A DNA stretch of 64,000 nucleotides from Marinobacter sp. SS5-14b (GCF_030541005.1 NZ_JASSVM010000002.1:620001-684000), one strand, 5' to 3'; numbered from the stretch's first letter, positions 44,877 through 56,142 are shown. Notes: generated by a model from the letters alone, not told the origin. Numbers and translations: made by a program.

Positions 44877-47726
44877 TTGACCGTTCAAGCACTGCCTATT
44901 GTTCTCGACTTTGAGGATGGCATTGATCGCAAAACCCTGCGGCGGCTGCGGGACCGGTTTCTGTCGGTGAACCGGCAGCGCTGGGAGCGAGCCTGTTCGG
45001 CGCTGACGTACCGGCAACAGATTGTACTGGAACTGTTGCCGATGGTTTTTCATCGCAATCATCCGGCGCTGCCCGGGTACCTGGACGGCGACTGTCCCCA
45101 GGGTTTGAGCAACTATACCCCGTCAAGCCGTGAGCTCAGTGCTGCCAGACGGTTTGCCCGCAGTTTCAGTGATCGGGATAAAGGCATCAGAAAGCCGGAT
45201 CTGGACAGCCTGTTTCTGATGGGCAGCCCCGGCACTCTCGGACACTCAGTCGCCAGCGATCTGGATGTATGGCTATGCCATCGGGAGGATCTTTCCGGGC
45301 ACGGTATTCGCTGCCTGGAGCGCAAGGCAGAAAAGCTCACGGAATGGGCCGCGGGCCTGGGGGTGGAGCTGCATGTATTTGTGTTCTCTGCCGCCGACTG
45401 GCGCCAGGGCCGGCAGCGGGCTGAGGTTGCCGGTGAGAACTGCGGCAGTGCCCAGCATTTTCTTCTGCTGGATGAGTTCTACCGCACCAGCATTCATCTG
45501 GCGGGCCAGTACCCTTTGTGGTGGCTGATCCCGGCCGAGTTTGAGGTGGACTACGAACAGTGCCGGCGCAGGTTGATCGAGTGCCGGTTCATTAAAGCCA
45601 GTGACTACATCGATTTCGGAGCAGTACCAAACATTCCCGCTGAGGAGTTTCCTGGCGCCGGTATCTGGCAGCTGTACAAGGGGATCGACGCCCCCTGGAA
45701 ATCTATCCTCAAACTCCTGCTTATTGAGTGTTACGCCACCGCCGAAGGTGAGCCTTTGCTATCGGCGGCGTTCAAACGCGCGGTGTATGAGGGCCGGATA
45801 GACGCTGATGACCTGGACCCTTACATCATGCTTTACCGACGTCTGGAGCGTTGGCTTCTGGCCCAGGAGTCACCGGAACGCTTGGAACTGGTGCGCCGGA
45901 GCCTGTATCTGAAGTCCGGTTTGCCCTTGTCCAGAGTGGGGCCGGCCGGCGACCAGTGGCGAATCAATTTGCTGCTGAGCCTGGTGCGCCATTGGGGCTG
46001 GACCGACGGTGAAGTGCAGGCCATGGATGACCGTCAGCGCTGGAGGGCAGAAGACGTCACCGGACTGCGCAGGCACATTGTGGCGGAGTTGACCCACAGT
46101 TACCGGCTGTTGTCCCGGATGGCGCGGGAACAGGGCACAGACGCCGCGATCAGCCCAAATGATATCAATCTTCTGGGCCGCAAGCTGTATGCCGCGTTCC
46201 AGCGCAAGGCCGGAAAAGTAGAGCTCATCAATCCCGGGCTGGTGCCTTCGCTGGCGGAAGAGAACTTGTCGTTCCATCATCAATCCGAGCAAGGCGGTGA
46301 GGGCAATGGCTGGCTGCTGTATCGTGACCTTGAGGACCCTTCCGATGCGTTCTGGCAGCCGGTCATCCGGCGCGCGGGTAACCTTGCTGAGTTGCTGGTC
46401 TGGAGCTACAGCAATGGGCTGCTTAACCGGACCACGCGGCTGAATGTCCGGGCCGGAACCAGCGCGGCAACGGTTTCGGAGCTACGGGAAGTGTTGGGCG
46501 TGCTGGCAGAGGCGTTGCCATTTCCCATAGCACCCGCACACCGGGAAGCGCTCGCCAGAGGTGTGCGCCCCCTGGCGAGCCTGTTGCTGGTCAACGTGGG
46601 CGTAGACCCTCAGGAGCACCTGACCGAGCGCGGACTGCACAAACTAAGTGCCCGAAACGATTCCCTGGGGTTCAGTGGCGGCCGGGATAATCTGGTGATG
46701 ACGCTGGACCAGATCACCTTGAACAGCTGGCACGAAGTCAGCCTGCAACATTACGCGGCCGGCGACACGCTGATTCAGTGTCTGAAGAATGTGCTGGCCC
46801 AGGTGGCCATGAGCCCTGCAGAGTTGCCGGCGATTCGGGTGTGGGCGCCCAGCCGGGGGCACGGAAATGCCATAGCTCGCAGGGTCAGCGAATTGTTTGC
46901 CGATGTGCTGAGGCAGTTCTTTGCGGGCGGGGCGGGGCCGCATCCGCTACGTTACGTTATCGAGATGGACCACCGGTACTTTCTGCTGCAGTTTTCGGGC
47001 CGGGAGCCGGGGTTTCTGGCACTCGAAAGCCACGAGGCACTGATGGATGCCCTTTTGCAGCCTCAGGAACACTACCTGCCCGTCGTGCCAGATCGTTACG
47101 CTCTGCAGGACCGGCCGGCGCTGAGGGCCGTATGCGCGGCATCCGAGGCGGGGAGCATACAGGTGTTTTGGCAGCATAATGGCTCGGAAGGCCAGCTCTG
47201 GGTGGTGGATGAACAGGGCAGTATCTGGACGCAAACCCAGCAGGCGGAAAATCGTCGCCACTTGTTGGGCCCGCTGCTGCGTTTCCTGGATAACCTGGTG
47301 GAGCGCAGGCAGTTGCGCCAGGCCGACAACCAGCATGCGCTGGGCGGAATCCGGTGCTATGAAATGATTTGCCGCGATGGCCGCTGGCAGGCTGAAGCCC
47401 GACCGTCCTACGCGGCCAGCTTGCCGGCTTCCGGGCTGGAGGTTCAGGCCGTAGGCGTGCAGGAAGGCGAGAATAATTTACGATTCGACCTGTATTGTGA
47501 CGACCAGGAATTTACCGCCCAGGAGTACGGCGACCGCCTGATTCCGGCAGTTGCCCACTACATTCGCTCGCTGCGCCGAAGTAACGAGCCCTATCCGGTC
47601 TACCTGACCGACCTGCATTTGCCCCACGATATGGCTTCGCAAGGGTATCAGCGCGACATCCAGACCAGTCAGTACCTGCACTACCGTAGTCTGCTCGAAG
47701 ACGCTCTGAACCGACATCTGCTCTGA
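44877..47726 (+). CDS. cyaA: Adenylate cyclase, class I
   Basis: 949 residues. Produces cAMP for CRP-type regulators. The N-terminal catalytic half has the class I markers PALPGYLDGDCPQGL (about residues 62-76), MGSPGTLGHSVASDLDVWLCH (nucleotidyltransferase GS...DxD) and LLDEFYRTSIHLAGQYPLWWLIP. The C-terminal half is the regulatory region. I accept TTG 44877 (GGAG 6 bases upstream), because the next in-frame start codons cut into the catalytic domain. E. coli cyaA also uses TTG. Confidence 0.95.
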   Translation: MTVQALPIVLDFEDGIDRKTLRRLRDRFLSVNRQRWERACSALTYRQQIVLELLPMVFHRNHPALPGYLDGDCPQGLSNYTPSSRELSAARRFARSFSDRDKGIRKPDLDSLFLMGSPGTLGHSVASDLDVWLCHREDLSGHGIRCLERKAEKLTEWAAGLGVELHVFVFSAADWRQGRQRAEVAGENCGSAQHFLLLDEFYRTSIHLAGQYPLWWLIPAEFEVDYEQCRRRLIECRFIKASDYIDFGAVPNIPAEEFPGAGIWQLYKGIDAPWKSILKLLLIECYATAEGEPLLSAAFKRAVYEGRIDADDLDPYIMLYRRLERWLLAQESPERLELVRRSLYLKSGLPLSRVGPAGDQWRINLLLSLVRHWGWTDGEVQAMDDRQRWRAEDVTGLRRHIVAELTHSYRLLSRMAREQGTDAAISPNDINLLGRKLYAAFQRKAGKVELINPGLVPSLAEENLSFHHQSEQGGEGNGWLLYRDLEDPSDAFWQPVIRRAGNLAELLVWSYSNGLLNRTTRLNVRAGTSAATVSELREVLGVLAEALPFPIAPAHREALARGVRPLASLLLVNVGVDPQEHLTERGLHKLSARNDSLGFSGGRDNLVMTLDQITLNSWHEVSLQHYAAGDTLIQCLKNVLAQVAMSPAELPAIRVWAPSRGHGNAIARRVSELFADVLRQFFAGGAGPHPLRYVIEMDHRYFLLQFSGREPGFLALESHEALMDALLQPQEHYLPVVPDRYALQDRPALRAVCAASEAGSIQVFWQHNGSEGQLWVVDEQGSIWTQTQQAENRRHLLGPLLRFLDNLVERRQLRQADNQHALGGIRCYEMICRDGRWQAEARPSYAASLPASGLEVQAVGVQEGENNLRFDLYCDDQEFTAQEYGDRLIPAVAHYIRSLRRSNEPYPVYLTDLHLPHDMASQGYQRDIQTSQYLHYRSLLEDALNRHLL

Positions 47727-47798
47727 GCGCATGCGTTCCTCGCGATGCGGGGCGGGTGTCGGGTATACTTCGGGCATTATTCACACAGGGGTAAGGGT

Positions 47799-47975
47799 AT
47801 GCAGGCTGTACAGATGCGTCGCCCGGGCGTTGCCGCACTTTTGCTGTTGGCTGTGCTCGCTGTTGCCGGTTGCGGCCAGAAAGGGCCGTTATACCGGGAA
47901 TTGCCGCCGGAAGTGCTCCAGGAGGCTCAGCCAGCCAGCGATGACCGCGGGCAGAGCGAGCAGCCAGAGCCCTGA
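47799..47975 (+). CDS. lptM: LptM-type small lipoprotein (YifL)
   Basis: 58 residues from ATG 47799 (MQAVQMRRPGVAALLLL), selected because GGGGTAAGGG lies just upstream; a longer in-frame ATG at 47745 lacks one. The lipoprotein signal ends at VAGC and is followed directly by the diagnostic GQKGPLY that assists LptD oxidative maturation in E. coli. The rest is a Pro/Glu/Gln-rich tail. It lies between cyaA and lysA-dapF, its conserved position. Confidence 0.88.
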   Translation: MQAVQMRRPGVAALLLLAVLAVAGCGQKGPLYRELPPEVLQEAQPASDDRGQSEQPEP

Positions 47976-48013
47976 GTACCACTTTTACCCTGCCCAAAGA
48001 GTTCAGGAACAGC

Positions 48014-49264
48014 ATGGATCATTTCAATTACCGTCATGGCGAGCTTTACGCCGAGGATGTACCCGTCGCCGATATTGCGGAGCGCTTTGGCACGCCGGCT
48101 TACGTCTATTCCCGCGCTACCCTGGAGCGCCATTATCGTGCCTATGACGATGCCCTCAGCGGGCGCCCGCACCTGGTGTGCTATGCGGTCAAAGCCAACA
48201 GCAATCTCGCGGTTTTGAATGTGCTGGCCCGATTGGGCGCTGGCTTTGATATCGTGTCTGCCGGTGAGTTGGAGCGAGTGCTGCGGGCCGGTGGCGACGC
48301 CGGCAAGGTGGTGTTTTCCGGTGTTGGTAAGCAGGAATGGGAAATGAAGCAGGCACTGCAAGCCGGTGTGCGCTGCTTTAATGTTGAATCCGACACCGAG
48401 CTGGACCGTTTGAACCAGGTGGCCGGAGAGCTGGGCGTGAAGGCGCCGGTGTCTCTGAGGGTGAATCCGGATGTTGATGCCGGCACACACCCCTACATTT
48501 CAACGGGCCTGAAGGAGAACAAGTTCGGTATCGATATCGCCGATGCGCCCCGGGTCTATGCCCGCGCTGCGAGTCTTCCCAACCTGGATGTCCATGGTGT
48601 GGATTGTCACATTGGCTCCCAGTTGACCACAGTGTCGCCATTTCTTGACGCGCTCGACAGGGTGCTGGCACTGATTGATGCGCTGTCGGAGCAGGGTATT
48701 AATATCCGCCATCTGGATATGGGGGGAGGTCTTGGCGTGACGTATAACCAGGAGCAGCCGCCTCAGCCAGCCGACTACGTGAAAGCCGTCGACGAAAGAA
48801 TGGGCGACCGGACGCTTGAACTGATTCTGGAGCCGGGCCGCTCCATTGCGGCCAACGCAGGTATTCTGGTCACCCGTGTGGAATTCCTGAAGTGTACTGA
48901 GCACCGAAACTTCGCGATTATTGATGCCGCCATGAATGATTTGATCCGCCCTGCGCTCTACAGTGCCTGGCAGGCCATTATTCCGGTCCGCCCCCATAAG
49001 GACGGTGAGGAAAAAGCCTGGGATCTGGTGGGGCCGGTCTGCGAAACCGGCGATTTCCTGGGTAAAGACCGAAACCTCAGGCTGCAGCCCGGTGATCTGC
49101 TGGCGGTTCGTTCGGCGGGCGCCTACGGCTTCGTGATGGCCTCCAATTACAATACCCGTAACCGCCCGCCCGAGTTGATGGTTGATGGCGATCAGGTGCA
49201 TGTGGTTCGCCGCCGGGAAACTCTGGAAGACCAGCTGGCGCCGGAAAGTTGCCTGCCGGAATGA
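48014..49264 (+). CDS. lysA: Diaminopimelate decarboxylase
   Basis: 416 residues. PLP-dependent decarboxylation of meso-diaminopimelate to lysine. The PLP lysine is in CYAVKANSN (about residues 57-65). Further motifs: [44 protein letters not shown] and, from the partner subunit, [11 protein letters not shown]. Downstream dapF makes its substrate, so the pair is a lysine/cell-wall unit. Confidence 0.96.
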   Translation: MDHFNYRHGELYAEDVPVADIAERFGTPAYVYSRATLERHYRAYDDALSGRPHLVCYAVKANSNLAVLNVLARLGAGFDIVSAGELERVLRAGGDAGKVVFSGVGKQEWEMKQALQAGVRCFNVESDTELDRLNQVAGELGVKAPVSLRVNPDVDAGTHPYISTGLKENKFGIDIADAPRVYARAASLPNLDVHGVDCHIGSQLTTVSPFLDALDRVLALIDALSEQGINIRHLDMGGGLGVTYNQEQPPQPADYVKAVDERMGDRTLELILEPGRSIAANAGILVTRVEFLKCTEHRNFAIIDAAMNDLIRPALYSAWQAIIPVRPHKDGEEKAWDLVGPVCETGDFLGKDRNLRLQPGDLLAVRSAGAYGFVMASNYNTRNRPPELMVDGDQVHVVRRRETLEDQLAPESCLPE

Positions 49265-49278
49265 ACGGGGAGCCTGAC

Positions 49279-50193
49279 ATGACTCAGCAAAGACGGGGGC
49301 AGGGCCCGCTGCTCCGGTTCACCAAAATGCACGGGCTGGGCAATGACTTCATGGTGGTTGATGCAATCAGCCAGCAGTTTCGCCTGCGCCCGGAGATGAT
49401 CCGGGAACTGGCGGACCGGAATTTTGGCATCGGCTTTGACCAGCTGCTGGTGGTCGAGCCTCCGGGCCTGCCGGACGTGGATTTCCGTTACCGCATCTTC
49501 AACGCCGATGGTTCGGAAGTGGAGCAGTGCGGCAACGGTGCGCGTTGTTTTGCCCGGTTTGTTCGGGATCAGCGTCTGACCAACAAGCGGGTGATCCGGG
49601 TTCAGACGGCCAAAGGCGTGATAGAGCTTAAGATCGGCAAAGACGGCCTGGTTCTGGTCAACATGGGTGTGCCGGAGCTGAATCCGCCCGCGATTCCGTT
49701 TGCTGCCGATAGCCAGAAAACAGTCTACACCGTCGATGTGGATGGCCAGAGCGTCGAACTCTCTGCCGTGTCGATGGGCAATCCCCACGGTGTCCTGGTG
49801 GTGTCTGATATCGACACAGCCCCGGTGGAGTCGCTGGGGCCATTGCTGGAAAAGCATCCGCGCTTTCCGGCCCGGGCCAACATTGGTTTTCTGCAGATCA
49901 TCGATCGCACCCACGCCCGCTTGCGGGTGTTTGAGCGAGGCTCCGGTGAAACACTGGCCTGTGGCAGTGGCGCTTGCGCCGCCGTGGTTGCCGGCAGGCT
50001 TCGGGGTTTGCTGGATGCACGGGTAAACGTTGAGCTGCGAGGAGGCCCGCTGGTGATCGAATGGCAGGGGGAGGGTACCCCTGTTATGATGGAGGGCCCT
50101 GCGTCCACCGTATTTGAAGGCCAGTTGCGGCTGCCGGGCGAGGTTCCGCCCCGCCGCAGACGAAGCCCGAGAACCCATAAAACCAGGCCCTGA
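49279..50193 (+). CDS. dapF: Diaminopimelate epimerase
   Basis: 304 residues from ATG 49279, chosen because GGGGAG stands 7 bases upstream; ATG 49261, overlapping the lysA stop, is possible. It converts LL- to meso-diaminopimelate. The two catalytic cysteines are Cys84 ([13 protein letters not shown]) and Cys228 ([14 protein letters not shown]). It exceeds the usual 275 residues by a short N-terminal extension and a basic C-terminal tail ([15 protein letters not shown]). Confidence 0.95.
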   Translation: MTQQRRGQGPLLRFTKMHGLGNDFMVVDAISQQFRLRPEMIRELADRNFGIGFDQLLVVEPPGLPDVDFRYRIFNADGSEVEQCGNGARCFARFVRDQRLTNKRVIRVQTAKGVIELKIGKDGLVLVNMGVPELNPPAIPFAADSQKTVYTVDVDGQSVELSAVSMGNPHGVLVVSDIDTAPVESLGPLLEKHPRFPARANIGFLQIIDRTHARLRVFERGSGETLACGSGACAAVVAGRLRGLLDARVNVELRGGPLVIEWQGEGTPVMMEGPASTVFEGQLRLPGEVPPRRRRSPRTHKTRP

Positions 50194-50210
50194 CGGTTCA
50201 GGAGAACTCC

Positions 50211-50966
50211 ATGACAGAACAAACGGCCCGCCAGAAGGCCGGCGAACTCACCCGGGAACAGGTTGCCGACTATTTGCGCGCCAATCCTGATTTTTTCGTT
50301 GAGCAGGACGAACTGCTTCGAAGCCTGACGTTGCCCCACGACAGCGGTCGGGCCATTTCCCTGGTGGAACGTCAGGTGCATTTGTTTCGCGAGCAGCGGG
50401 ACACACTGCGCAGTGAGCTGGTTGAGCTGGTGTCCATCGCCCGTCACAACGATCGCTTGTTCGAGAAGAGCAAACGCTTGCTTATGCAGGTGATCGAGGC
50501 CAGAAACCTGACCGATATGGCCTCGGCTATTGATGACAGCATTCGTGGTGATTTTGGCCTCGATGCTGCCTCGGTTCTGTTATTCAGTGACGCCGATAAG
50601 GCCGGCCAGTCACAGGGTGCGTTGCACATCGTCGATGAAAAGCAGGCTCGGGAACGACTGGGCTCGTTACTGGAGGGCGACCGTGCCGTGTGCGGCCACT
50701 TCGGTGAAAGCGAACGCGCTTTTCTGTTTCCCAACCGGGACGAACCCATTGCCTCGGTGGCGCTGATGCCCCTTCGTCATGAGGGGCTGGTCGGGGTGTT
50801 TGCGGTGGGGAGTTGCAAACAGGGATACTTCGATCAGAGCATGGGCTCGCTGTTTCTGAGTTACATCAGCGACACGCTGAGCCGCTTGTTGCCGCCCGTG
50901 CTTAAGCGCCACGGCACTGAAGCCGCGACCGTGTCAGATCTGACCGTGGAGAGCGGTCAGGGGTGA
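50211..50966 (+). CDS. DUF484 (GAF-like) family protein
   Basis: 251 residues. The N-terminal helical segment (LTREQVADYLRANPDFFVEQDELLRSLTLPH) is the DUF484 hallmark. The remainder resembles a GAF fold, with PIASVALMPLRHEGLVGVFAVGS and an SLFLSYISDTLSRLL end. Function unknown, though it is conserved between dapF and xerC across gammaproteobacteria. The stop overlaps the xerC GTG start. Confidence 0.92.
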   Translation: MTEQTARQKAGELTREQVADYLRANPDFFVEQDELLRSLTLPHDSGRAISLVERQVHLFREQRDTLRSELVELVSIARHNDRLFEKSKRLLMQVIEARNLTDMASAIDDSIRGDFGLDAASVLLFSDADKAGQSQGALHIVDEKQARERLGSLLEGDRAVCGHFGESERAFLFPNRDEPIASVALMPLRHEGLVGVFAVGSCKQGYFDQSMGSLFLSYISDTLSRLLPPVLKRHGTEAATVSDLTVESGQG

Positions 50967-51934
50967 CCGTGGCGGAGTCCTCAGACAATCTGCCGCAATC
51001 GCTGTCTGGCTCGCTGGCCGATTTTGCCAGCCATCTGGAGTCAGAAAAGCGCCATTCCCCTCGCACCTGCGAGCATTATCTGCGTGACCTCCAGCGCCTG
51101 GCGGTCTGGCTTGTTGAGAGCGGCACGGAGCGCTGGGGCAACCTGACCAGTCATGAAGTGCGCCGCTACGTGGCCCGGCTCAGCAAAGACGGCCTTGGCG
51201 GCCGGAGTATCGCAAGGCACCTGTCCGCTATTCGTCGTTTTTACCAGTACCTGCTCAGGGAGGGCCTGGTAAAAGACAATCCTGCTCTCGATATCCGTGC
51301 CCCGAAAAGCGGTCGCCGCCTGCCCAAGGTCGCCGACGTGGATCAGCTCAATCACCTGCTTGACGTTAACCCGGATGACCCTCTGGAAATACGGGACCTG
51401 GCGATGTTTGAGCTGATGTATTCGTCTGGCCTTCGGCTGTCGGAGCTGGCGGGCCTCAATCTGACCGCCCTGGATCTGTCAGGCCATGAGGTTCGCGTGC
51501 TGGGTAAAGGTAATAAGGAGAGAATCCTGCCTGTGGGCGGTAAGGCCGCTGCCGCCCTCGGTCGCTGGCTGGCGTGCCGGAAGGCGTTTGCGGGCGAAGG
51601 TGAACCCGCGGTTTTTCTCAGTCAGCGTGGGAGCCGTCTGAGCCGCCGCAGTATCCAGGCCCGCCTGGCTCGATGGGGGGTCGTGCAGGGTGCAGACCAG
51701 CGCCTGAACCCGCATATGCTACGCCATTCATTTGCCAGTCATATGCTGGAATCCAGTGGTGACTTGCGGGCCGTTCAGGAACTGCTGGGCCATGCGGACA
51801 TCGCGACGACTCAGGTCTATACTCATCTTGACTTTCAACATCTTGCCCGGGTTTATGACCAGAGCCATCCCCGGGCCCGTCGGCGATCACCTGCCGGTTC
51901 ATCGGATAAATTCAGTGATCCTGCCGGCCACTGA
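50963..51934 (+). CDS. xerC: Tyrosine recombinase XerC
   Basis: 323 residues. With XerD it resolves chromosome dimers at dif. The N-terminal SAM-like core-binding domain (LESEKRHSPRTCEHYLRDLQRL) is followed by the catalytic domain with Arg in YSSGLRLSE, Lys in GKGNKER, HxxR in HMLRHSFASHML, His in LLGHADIATTQVYTH and the Tyr nucleophile in that last motif. It starts with GTG overlapping the DUF484 stop. The conserved dapF-DUF484-xerC order identifies it as XerC rather than an integrase. Confidence 0.95.
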   Translation: MTVAESSDNLPQSLSGSLADFASHLESEKRHSPRTCEHYLRDLQRLAVWLVESGTERWGNLTSHEVRRYVARLSKDGLGGRSIARHLSAIRRFYQYLLREGLVKDNPALDIRAPKSGRRLPKVADVDQLNHLLDVNPDDPLEIRDLAMFELMYSSGLRLSELAGLNLTALDLSGHEVRVLGKGNKERILPVGGKAAAALGRWLACRKAFAGEGEPAVFLSQRGSRLSRRSIQARLARWGVVQGADQRLNPHMLRHSFASHMLESSGDLRAVQELLGHADIATTQVYTHLDFQHLARVYDQSHPRARRRSPAGSSDKFSDPAGH

Positions 51935-51945
51935 GGGAGTAATTC

Positions 51946-53343
51946 ATGGCATCGGAAGAGTCCTGGAAGGAGAAATACCTTCAGGCCCTGAGTGAGGCAG
52001 AGCGGCACGAGCACCAATGGCAGACGCAACGGGAACTGCTGGAGCGAATGCTGGTGCGTACCAGCCTGGCGTCAGAAGGTCAGCGGCCTGAGCTCGATAG
52101 CCTTCTGGGTCGCCTGAGATCAGACATCCGTCGCCAGACCATCGATGTGGAAACCTGGCGGCAGTTGCAAGAACAGATCGACCGGCAGATCGCCCTTCTG
52201 GATGATCCACAGCCGCCTGCAACCTCCCATGTTCCGGTTTCGGAGCAGCACAAATCGGTTGTGGCAGGTGACAGCACCGACATTTCGGATACCGACAATC
52301 GATTGATAATTGCCCGTCGTGTCGGCCAGTTGCTGGGGCAACTGCTAGGTCAGGTAACACTGGGGCCAGAGGCAGAAGCCAAAGCCCGGGAGCTTCAGAA
52401 TACGCTGCTGTCCAGCAACGATTGGTCGGTTCTGCGCCAGGGCCTGAACCAGGTGGCCGAGCTGGTCATCGAGGCCGTTACCCGCAGCCAGCGGGAATTC
52501 GAGGCCTTCCTGAAACGCCTGGATGATCGCCTCGAAACCTTGCGTCAGCATTTTTCTCAGCAGTCGGTAACGCAGATATCGAGGCAGGATGACACCGAGA
52601 CGCTGGATCGGGAAATTCGGGATGAGCTGAGCCGAGTCAGCGACGATATCACCAAAAGCCAGGATCTGGATGGCCTGAAAGTCTCCGTCAGCCAGCGCCT
52701 GGAGTTTATCGGCAACGCCCTGGGGCGCTTCCGGCTGCGTGAAAAACAGCGGGAAACCCTGCAGTCCCAGCAGCTGGAGGCCATGCAGCACAAAATTGCG
52801 GCCATGGAAGCCCACTCCGAGCAGATGAAGACTCAAGTCCGTAAAGAGCGGGAACGCGCAATGACGGACCTGCTCACCCAGCTACCCAATCGTGAAGCCT
52901 GGCAGGAACGCCTGTCCTTTGAGTACAACCGGTGGCAGCGTTATCACCACGCGCTCACTGTGGCGGTGATTGACATTGACTTGTTCAAACGCATCAACGA
53001 CTCCTATGGCCACAAGGCCGGCGATCGCGTTCTGCAGCTGGTCGCCCGCGAGCTGAGCAGTCGCCTGAGAACCACGGATTTTATTGCACGGTATGGCGGT
53101 GAAGAGTTTGTTCTGCTGATGCCGGAAACGTCGGTGGAGGATGCGGTGGTGGTGATTGATCAGCTTCGGGAATACGTTGCAGGGTTACCTTTTCATTTCG
53201 GAGGCAAGCCGGTCACCATCACCTTTTCGGCAGGGTTGTCGGAACTGGTGGATGGTGACACGGAAGACACGGTATTCGATCGCGCCGACCGGGCGCTCTA
53301 CCAGGCTAAAGAGGCCGGGCGCAATTGCGCAGTTGCAAACTGA
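51946..53343 (+). CDS. Diguanylate cyclase with N-terminal coiled coil
   Basis: 465 residues. A long helical/coiled-coil region (about 1-300, with EQMKTQVRKERERA leading in) is joined to a GGDEF domain. The active-site GGEEF is at residues 384-388, with an RxxD product-inhibition site (RTTD) five residues before it. Substrate residues are intact (DIDLFKRINDSYGHKAGDRVL), so it should make c-di-GMP. No membrane segment is seen. It follows xerC by 11 bases and precedes a sensor kinase, with which it may be cotranscribed. Confidence 0.93.
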   Translation: MASEESWKEKYLQALSEAERHEHQWQTQRELLERMLVRTSLASEGQRPELDSLLGRLRSDIRRQTIDVETWRQLQEQIDRQIALLDDPQPPATSHVPVSEQHKSVVAGDSTDISDTDNRLIIARRVGQLLGQLLGQVTLGPEAEAKARELQNTLLSSNDWSVLRQGLNQVAELVIEAVTRSQREFEAFLKRLDDRLETLRQHFSQQSVTQISRQDDTETLDREIRDELSRVSDDITKSQDLDGLKVSVSQRLEFIGNALGRFRLREKQRETLQSQQLEAMQHKIAAMEAHSEQMKTQVRKERERAMTDLLTQLPNREAWQERLSFEYNRWQRYHHALTVAVIDIDLFKRINDSYGHKAGDRVLQLVARELSSRLRTTDFIARYGGEEFVLLMPETSVEDAVVVIDQLREYVAGLPFHFGGKPVTITFSAGLSELVDGDTEDTVFDRADRALYQAKEAGRNCAVAN

Positions 53344-53376
53344 CGCAGGCAACCCTTTGAATCAAGAGGATATGCA

Positions 53377-56136
53377 GTGACGTTTTTTTCCCGGCTGTTG
53401 TTAAGTCTGGTGATGGGCCTGTTGGCGGCCGTTGCACTGGCCGACCCCCCGCAAGTGTCACCGGCGCCGGTTCTGGGTCTGGAGGATCTGGAGTGGTTGA
53501 GCCGGCAGGAAAGCATCCGGGTTGAAATTCGCCACAGTCAGATGCCGTTGATTTTTGACAGCGGCCAGGGCGAACTGGTCGGTATCTGGGCCGACTACCT
53601 AGCCAGGCTATCCGACAAACTGAACTTGCCTGTTCAGCCGTTTATGGCGACAGCGCAGGACCTGCCCTCCGACTTGGTGCTGACCACCCGGATTCCAGGC
53701 TCCCCGGTGATTCCGGGTTTGCGCCACACAACTCCGCTGATGAGCCTGACCTATGGGGTTTTTGTGAATGCCGGTGATGCGGCATTTCGCACGCTGTCGG
53801 ACCTGGAATCGGCCAATGTGGCGATCATCGGCGACGACCCCAACCAGTTTCCATTGCTGGACCCGGTGGACAGTTTTACCCCGGTGCCGGTTGCCAGTCT
53901 CGGTGAGGCCGTCAGCCAGGTGCTTTCTGGCGAGGCCGATGCCTTCCTGGCGCCAGTGCCCGTGGTTTCCGATTATCTGGAATCGGCCATGATCAATGGT
54001 GTCGGGCTGGCGGTGTTGCTGGATAACCGGCCGGTTGATGTGGTGCTGCAGGTGCCGGTTGAAGAGGGGCAGCTGTTCAGAATTGTTGAGCGCGCAATCG
54101 CATCCCTCAGCCACAATGAACATCGGGAGATCCGTCAATCCTGGTTACAGGCCAGCATGCCGGCGCTTGAGGGCCGGGGTGTTGCGTTGACGGCGGCGGA
54201 GCAGGAGTGGCTGAAAAATAATTCGGGTCTCAAGGTGGGCTTGAGAAGCGACTGGCCACCTTTTGAGTTCGAGCAGGATGGCCGCGCCGCCGGGCTGGTG
54301 GCCGATCTCGTCACCCGGCTGGAAGAGACCCTGGGTACACGCTTCACCAGAGAGCTGATTGCCACCCGCGCTTCAGCGGAAGACCAGCTGAGAAACGGTG
54401 ATGTTGATGTGCTTCCGGGCATGTCCCGGACGCCGCGAACGGAACAGGAGTTCCTGTTTACCCGTGCTTATGTGTCGGTACCGATTGCCCTGGCCATCCG
54501 GGATAGTGGTCGTTTTATCGGTGATCTCAGAGAACTGCGGAATGAAAAAGTGGGCGTGGTCAACCGTCAGGCCAGCCATGACTATCTGCTGATCAACCAC
54601 CCGGACCTGGATCTTTACCCACAACAAACGATCGAAGATGGCCTGTTAGCGCTTTCCAATGGTGATCTTGATGTCATGGTTACCCACATCCCGGCGGTCA
54701 GCTACACCGTCGCAAGGCTTGGGCTTTCTAATCTCAGAATAACCAGCATCACGCCCTACCAATACGACCTGAGGCTGGCGGTGCGAAAATCCAGCCCGGA
54801 GCTTCATCGCATTCTCAACAAAGCCCTGGGCAGCCTGCCCGCTTCGGAAGCGGAAGCCGTTTATAACCGCTGGATTCACCTGGATATCGAGCAGGAGACA
54901 GATTACACCGTCGTGCGCCGGATTATCCTGATTGCCGTGGTGGTGGTGCTGATTTTCCTGTACTGGAACCGAAAACTGTCGTTGGAAGTGGATGAACGCA
55001 TTCGCTCTGAGAATGCCCTGCGCCGCAGCGAAGATGAGCTGCGGGCTGCAAAGCTGGAGGCAGAGCGACTGGCCCGGGAGGCAGAGACCGCAAGCCGGGC
55101 CAAAAGTGAATTTCTGGCCAACATGTCCCATGAAATCCGAACCCCGATGAACGCCGTTATCGGCTACAGTGATCTGCTGTTTAACTCGGTAACCGATCCC
55201 CAACAGCGCAATTACCTGAATGCGATCCGTGCGGGTAGCCGAAGCTTGCTGATGCTGATCAACGACATACTGGACCTGTCGCGGATTGAGGCCGGTAAAA
55301 TGCGCCTGGATTTTGGCCCGGTGTCTGTGCGCCGGTTGCTCAGTGACGTCCGGCACATCTTTGACCTGCGGGCCACCGAGCAGGGCATAACCCTGGAAGT
55401 CAGTGTGGGGTCGGGAATGCCTTCGGCCATGATGCTGGATGAGACCCGACTGCGGCAGGTTCTGTTCAACCTGGTGGGCAATGCCATCAAGTTTACCCAC
55501 GAAGGCGAGGTCACCGTTCGTGCGGTGGCCAAACTGCTGGGAGAGCCTGACGAAGAGGAGTCAGAGGTCAGGTATTACCGTCTGGTCGTGACCGTATCCG
55601 ACACGGGTATTGGTATTGCGCCAGACCAGCGGGACCGTATTTTTGATGCGTTCGAGCAGCAGGAAGGCCAGAGTTCCAGGCGTTATGGTGGCACAGGGCT
55701 TGGTCTCGCCATCAGCCGTAAGCTGGTGGAAATGATGGGCGGAGAGCTGACGGTGAAAAGTGAGCCAGGGGCTGGCTCCACCTTCAAAGTCGTGTTGCCG
55801 AGAGTGGAGGCCACCGTAGAAGAAGCCGAAGATGACGGAGCTCCTGAGGAATCCGAGCGTTTGCTGGCCCAGACCATGAGTATGCAGGAGCGTGGCTGGC
55901 TGCGGGAAAGCCTTGCGGAAGACTTCGGTGACGAATGGCAGGACGTTCGTGAGAGCGGCGACCCGGAGCAGATGAAAGCTTTTGCACTGAGAATCATCGA
56001 TTGGGGCCAGCGCCACCGCTCCCTGTCGGTTACCCGTTATGGCGAAAAACTGCTGTCGGATGTGGAAGCGTTTAATCTGGATGCGGTCAATACGGCGCTT
56101 GAGGCATTCCCCCGGCTTCTGGGCCAGGGTGGGTAG
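53377..56136 (+). CDS. BvgS-like membrane sensor histidine kinase with two SBP domains
   Basis: 919 residues. A signal peptide ([19 protein letters not shown]) precedes two tandem periplasmic SBP_bac_3 (Venus flytrap) domains, about 35-255 and 270-500 (the second with [18 protein letters not shown]). A membrane helix runs from about 514 to 531 and a coiled coil to 580. HisKA has the phosphorylatable His585 in [19 protein letters not shown]. The HATPase has the N-box NLVGNAIKF (about 697), [18 protein letters not shown] and the [11 protein letters not shown]2 box. No receiver or Hpt domain follows; an uncharacterised helical tail of about 100 residues ends it. Starts with GTG after AAGAGGA. 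Confidence 0.92.
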   Translation: MTFFSRLLLSLVMGLLAAVALADPPQVSPAPVLGLEDLEWLSRQESIRVEIRHSQMPLIFDSGQGELVGIWADYLARLSDKLNLPVQPFMATAQDLPSDLVLTTRIPGSPVIPGLRHTTPLMSLTYGVFVNAGDAAFRTLSDLESANVAIIGDDPNQFPLLDPVDSFTPVPVASLGEAVSQVLSGEADAFLAPVPVVSDYLESAMINGVGLAVLLDNRPVDVVLQVPVEEGQLFRIVERAIASLSHNEHREIRQSWLQASMPALEGRGVALTAAEQEWLKNNSGLKVGLRSDWPPFEFEQDGRAAGLVADLVTRLEETLGTRFTRELIATRASAEDQLRNGDVDVLPGMSRTPRTEQEFLFTRAYVSVPIALAIRDSGRFIGDLRELRNEKVGVVNRQASHDYLLINHPDLDLYPQQTIEDGLLALSNGDLDVMVTHIPAVSYTVARLGLSNLRITSITPYQYDLRLAVRKSSPELHRILNKALGSLPASEAEAVYNRWIHLDIEQETDYTVVRRIILIAVVVVLIFLYWNRKLSLEVDERIRSENALRRSEDELRAAKLEAERLAREAETASRAKSEFLANMSHEIRTPMNAVIGYSDLLFNSVTDPQQRNYLNAIRAGSRSLLMLINDILDLSRIEAGKMRLDFGPVSVRRLLSDVRHIFDLRATEQGITLEVSVGSGMPSAMMLDETRLRQVLFNLVGNAIKFTHEGEVTVRAVAKLLGEPDEEESEVRYYRLVVTVSDTGIGIAPDQRDRIFDAFEQQEGQSSRRYGGTGLGLAISRKLVEMMGGELTVKSEPGAGSTFKVVLPRVEATVEEAEDDGAPEESERLLAQTMSMQERGWLRESLAEDFGDEWQDVRESGDPEQMKAFALRIIDWGQRHRSLSVTRYGEKLLSDVEAFNLDAVNTALEAFPRLLGQGG

Positions 56137-56142
56137 CCGGGC

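Noticed and set aside
50963..51934. Tyrosine recombinase as sign of an integrated element
   Set aside because: Conserved dapF-DUF484-xerC order identifies housekeeping XerC; no att sites or phage genes nearby.
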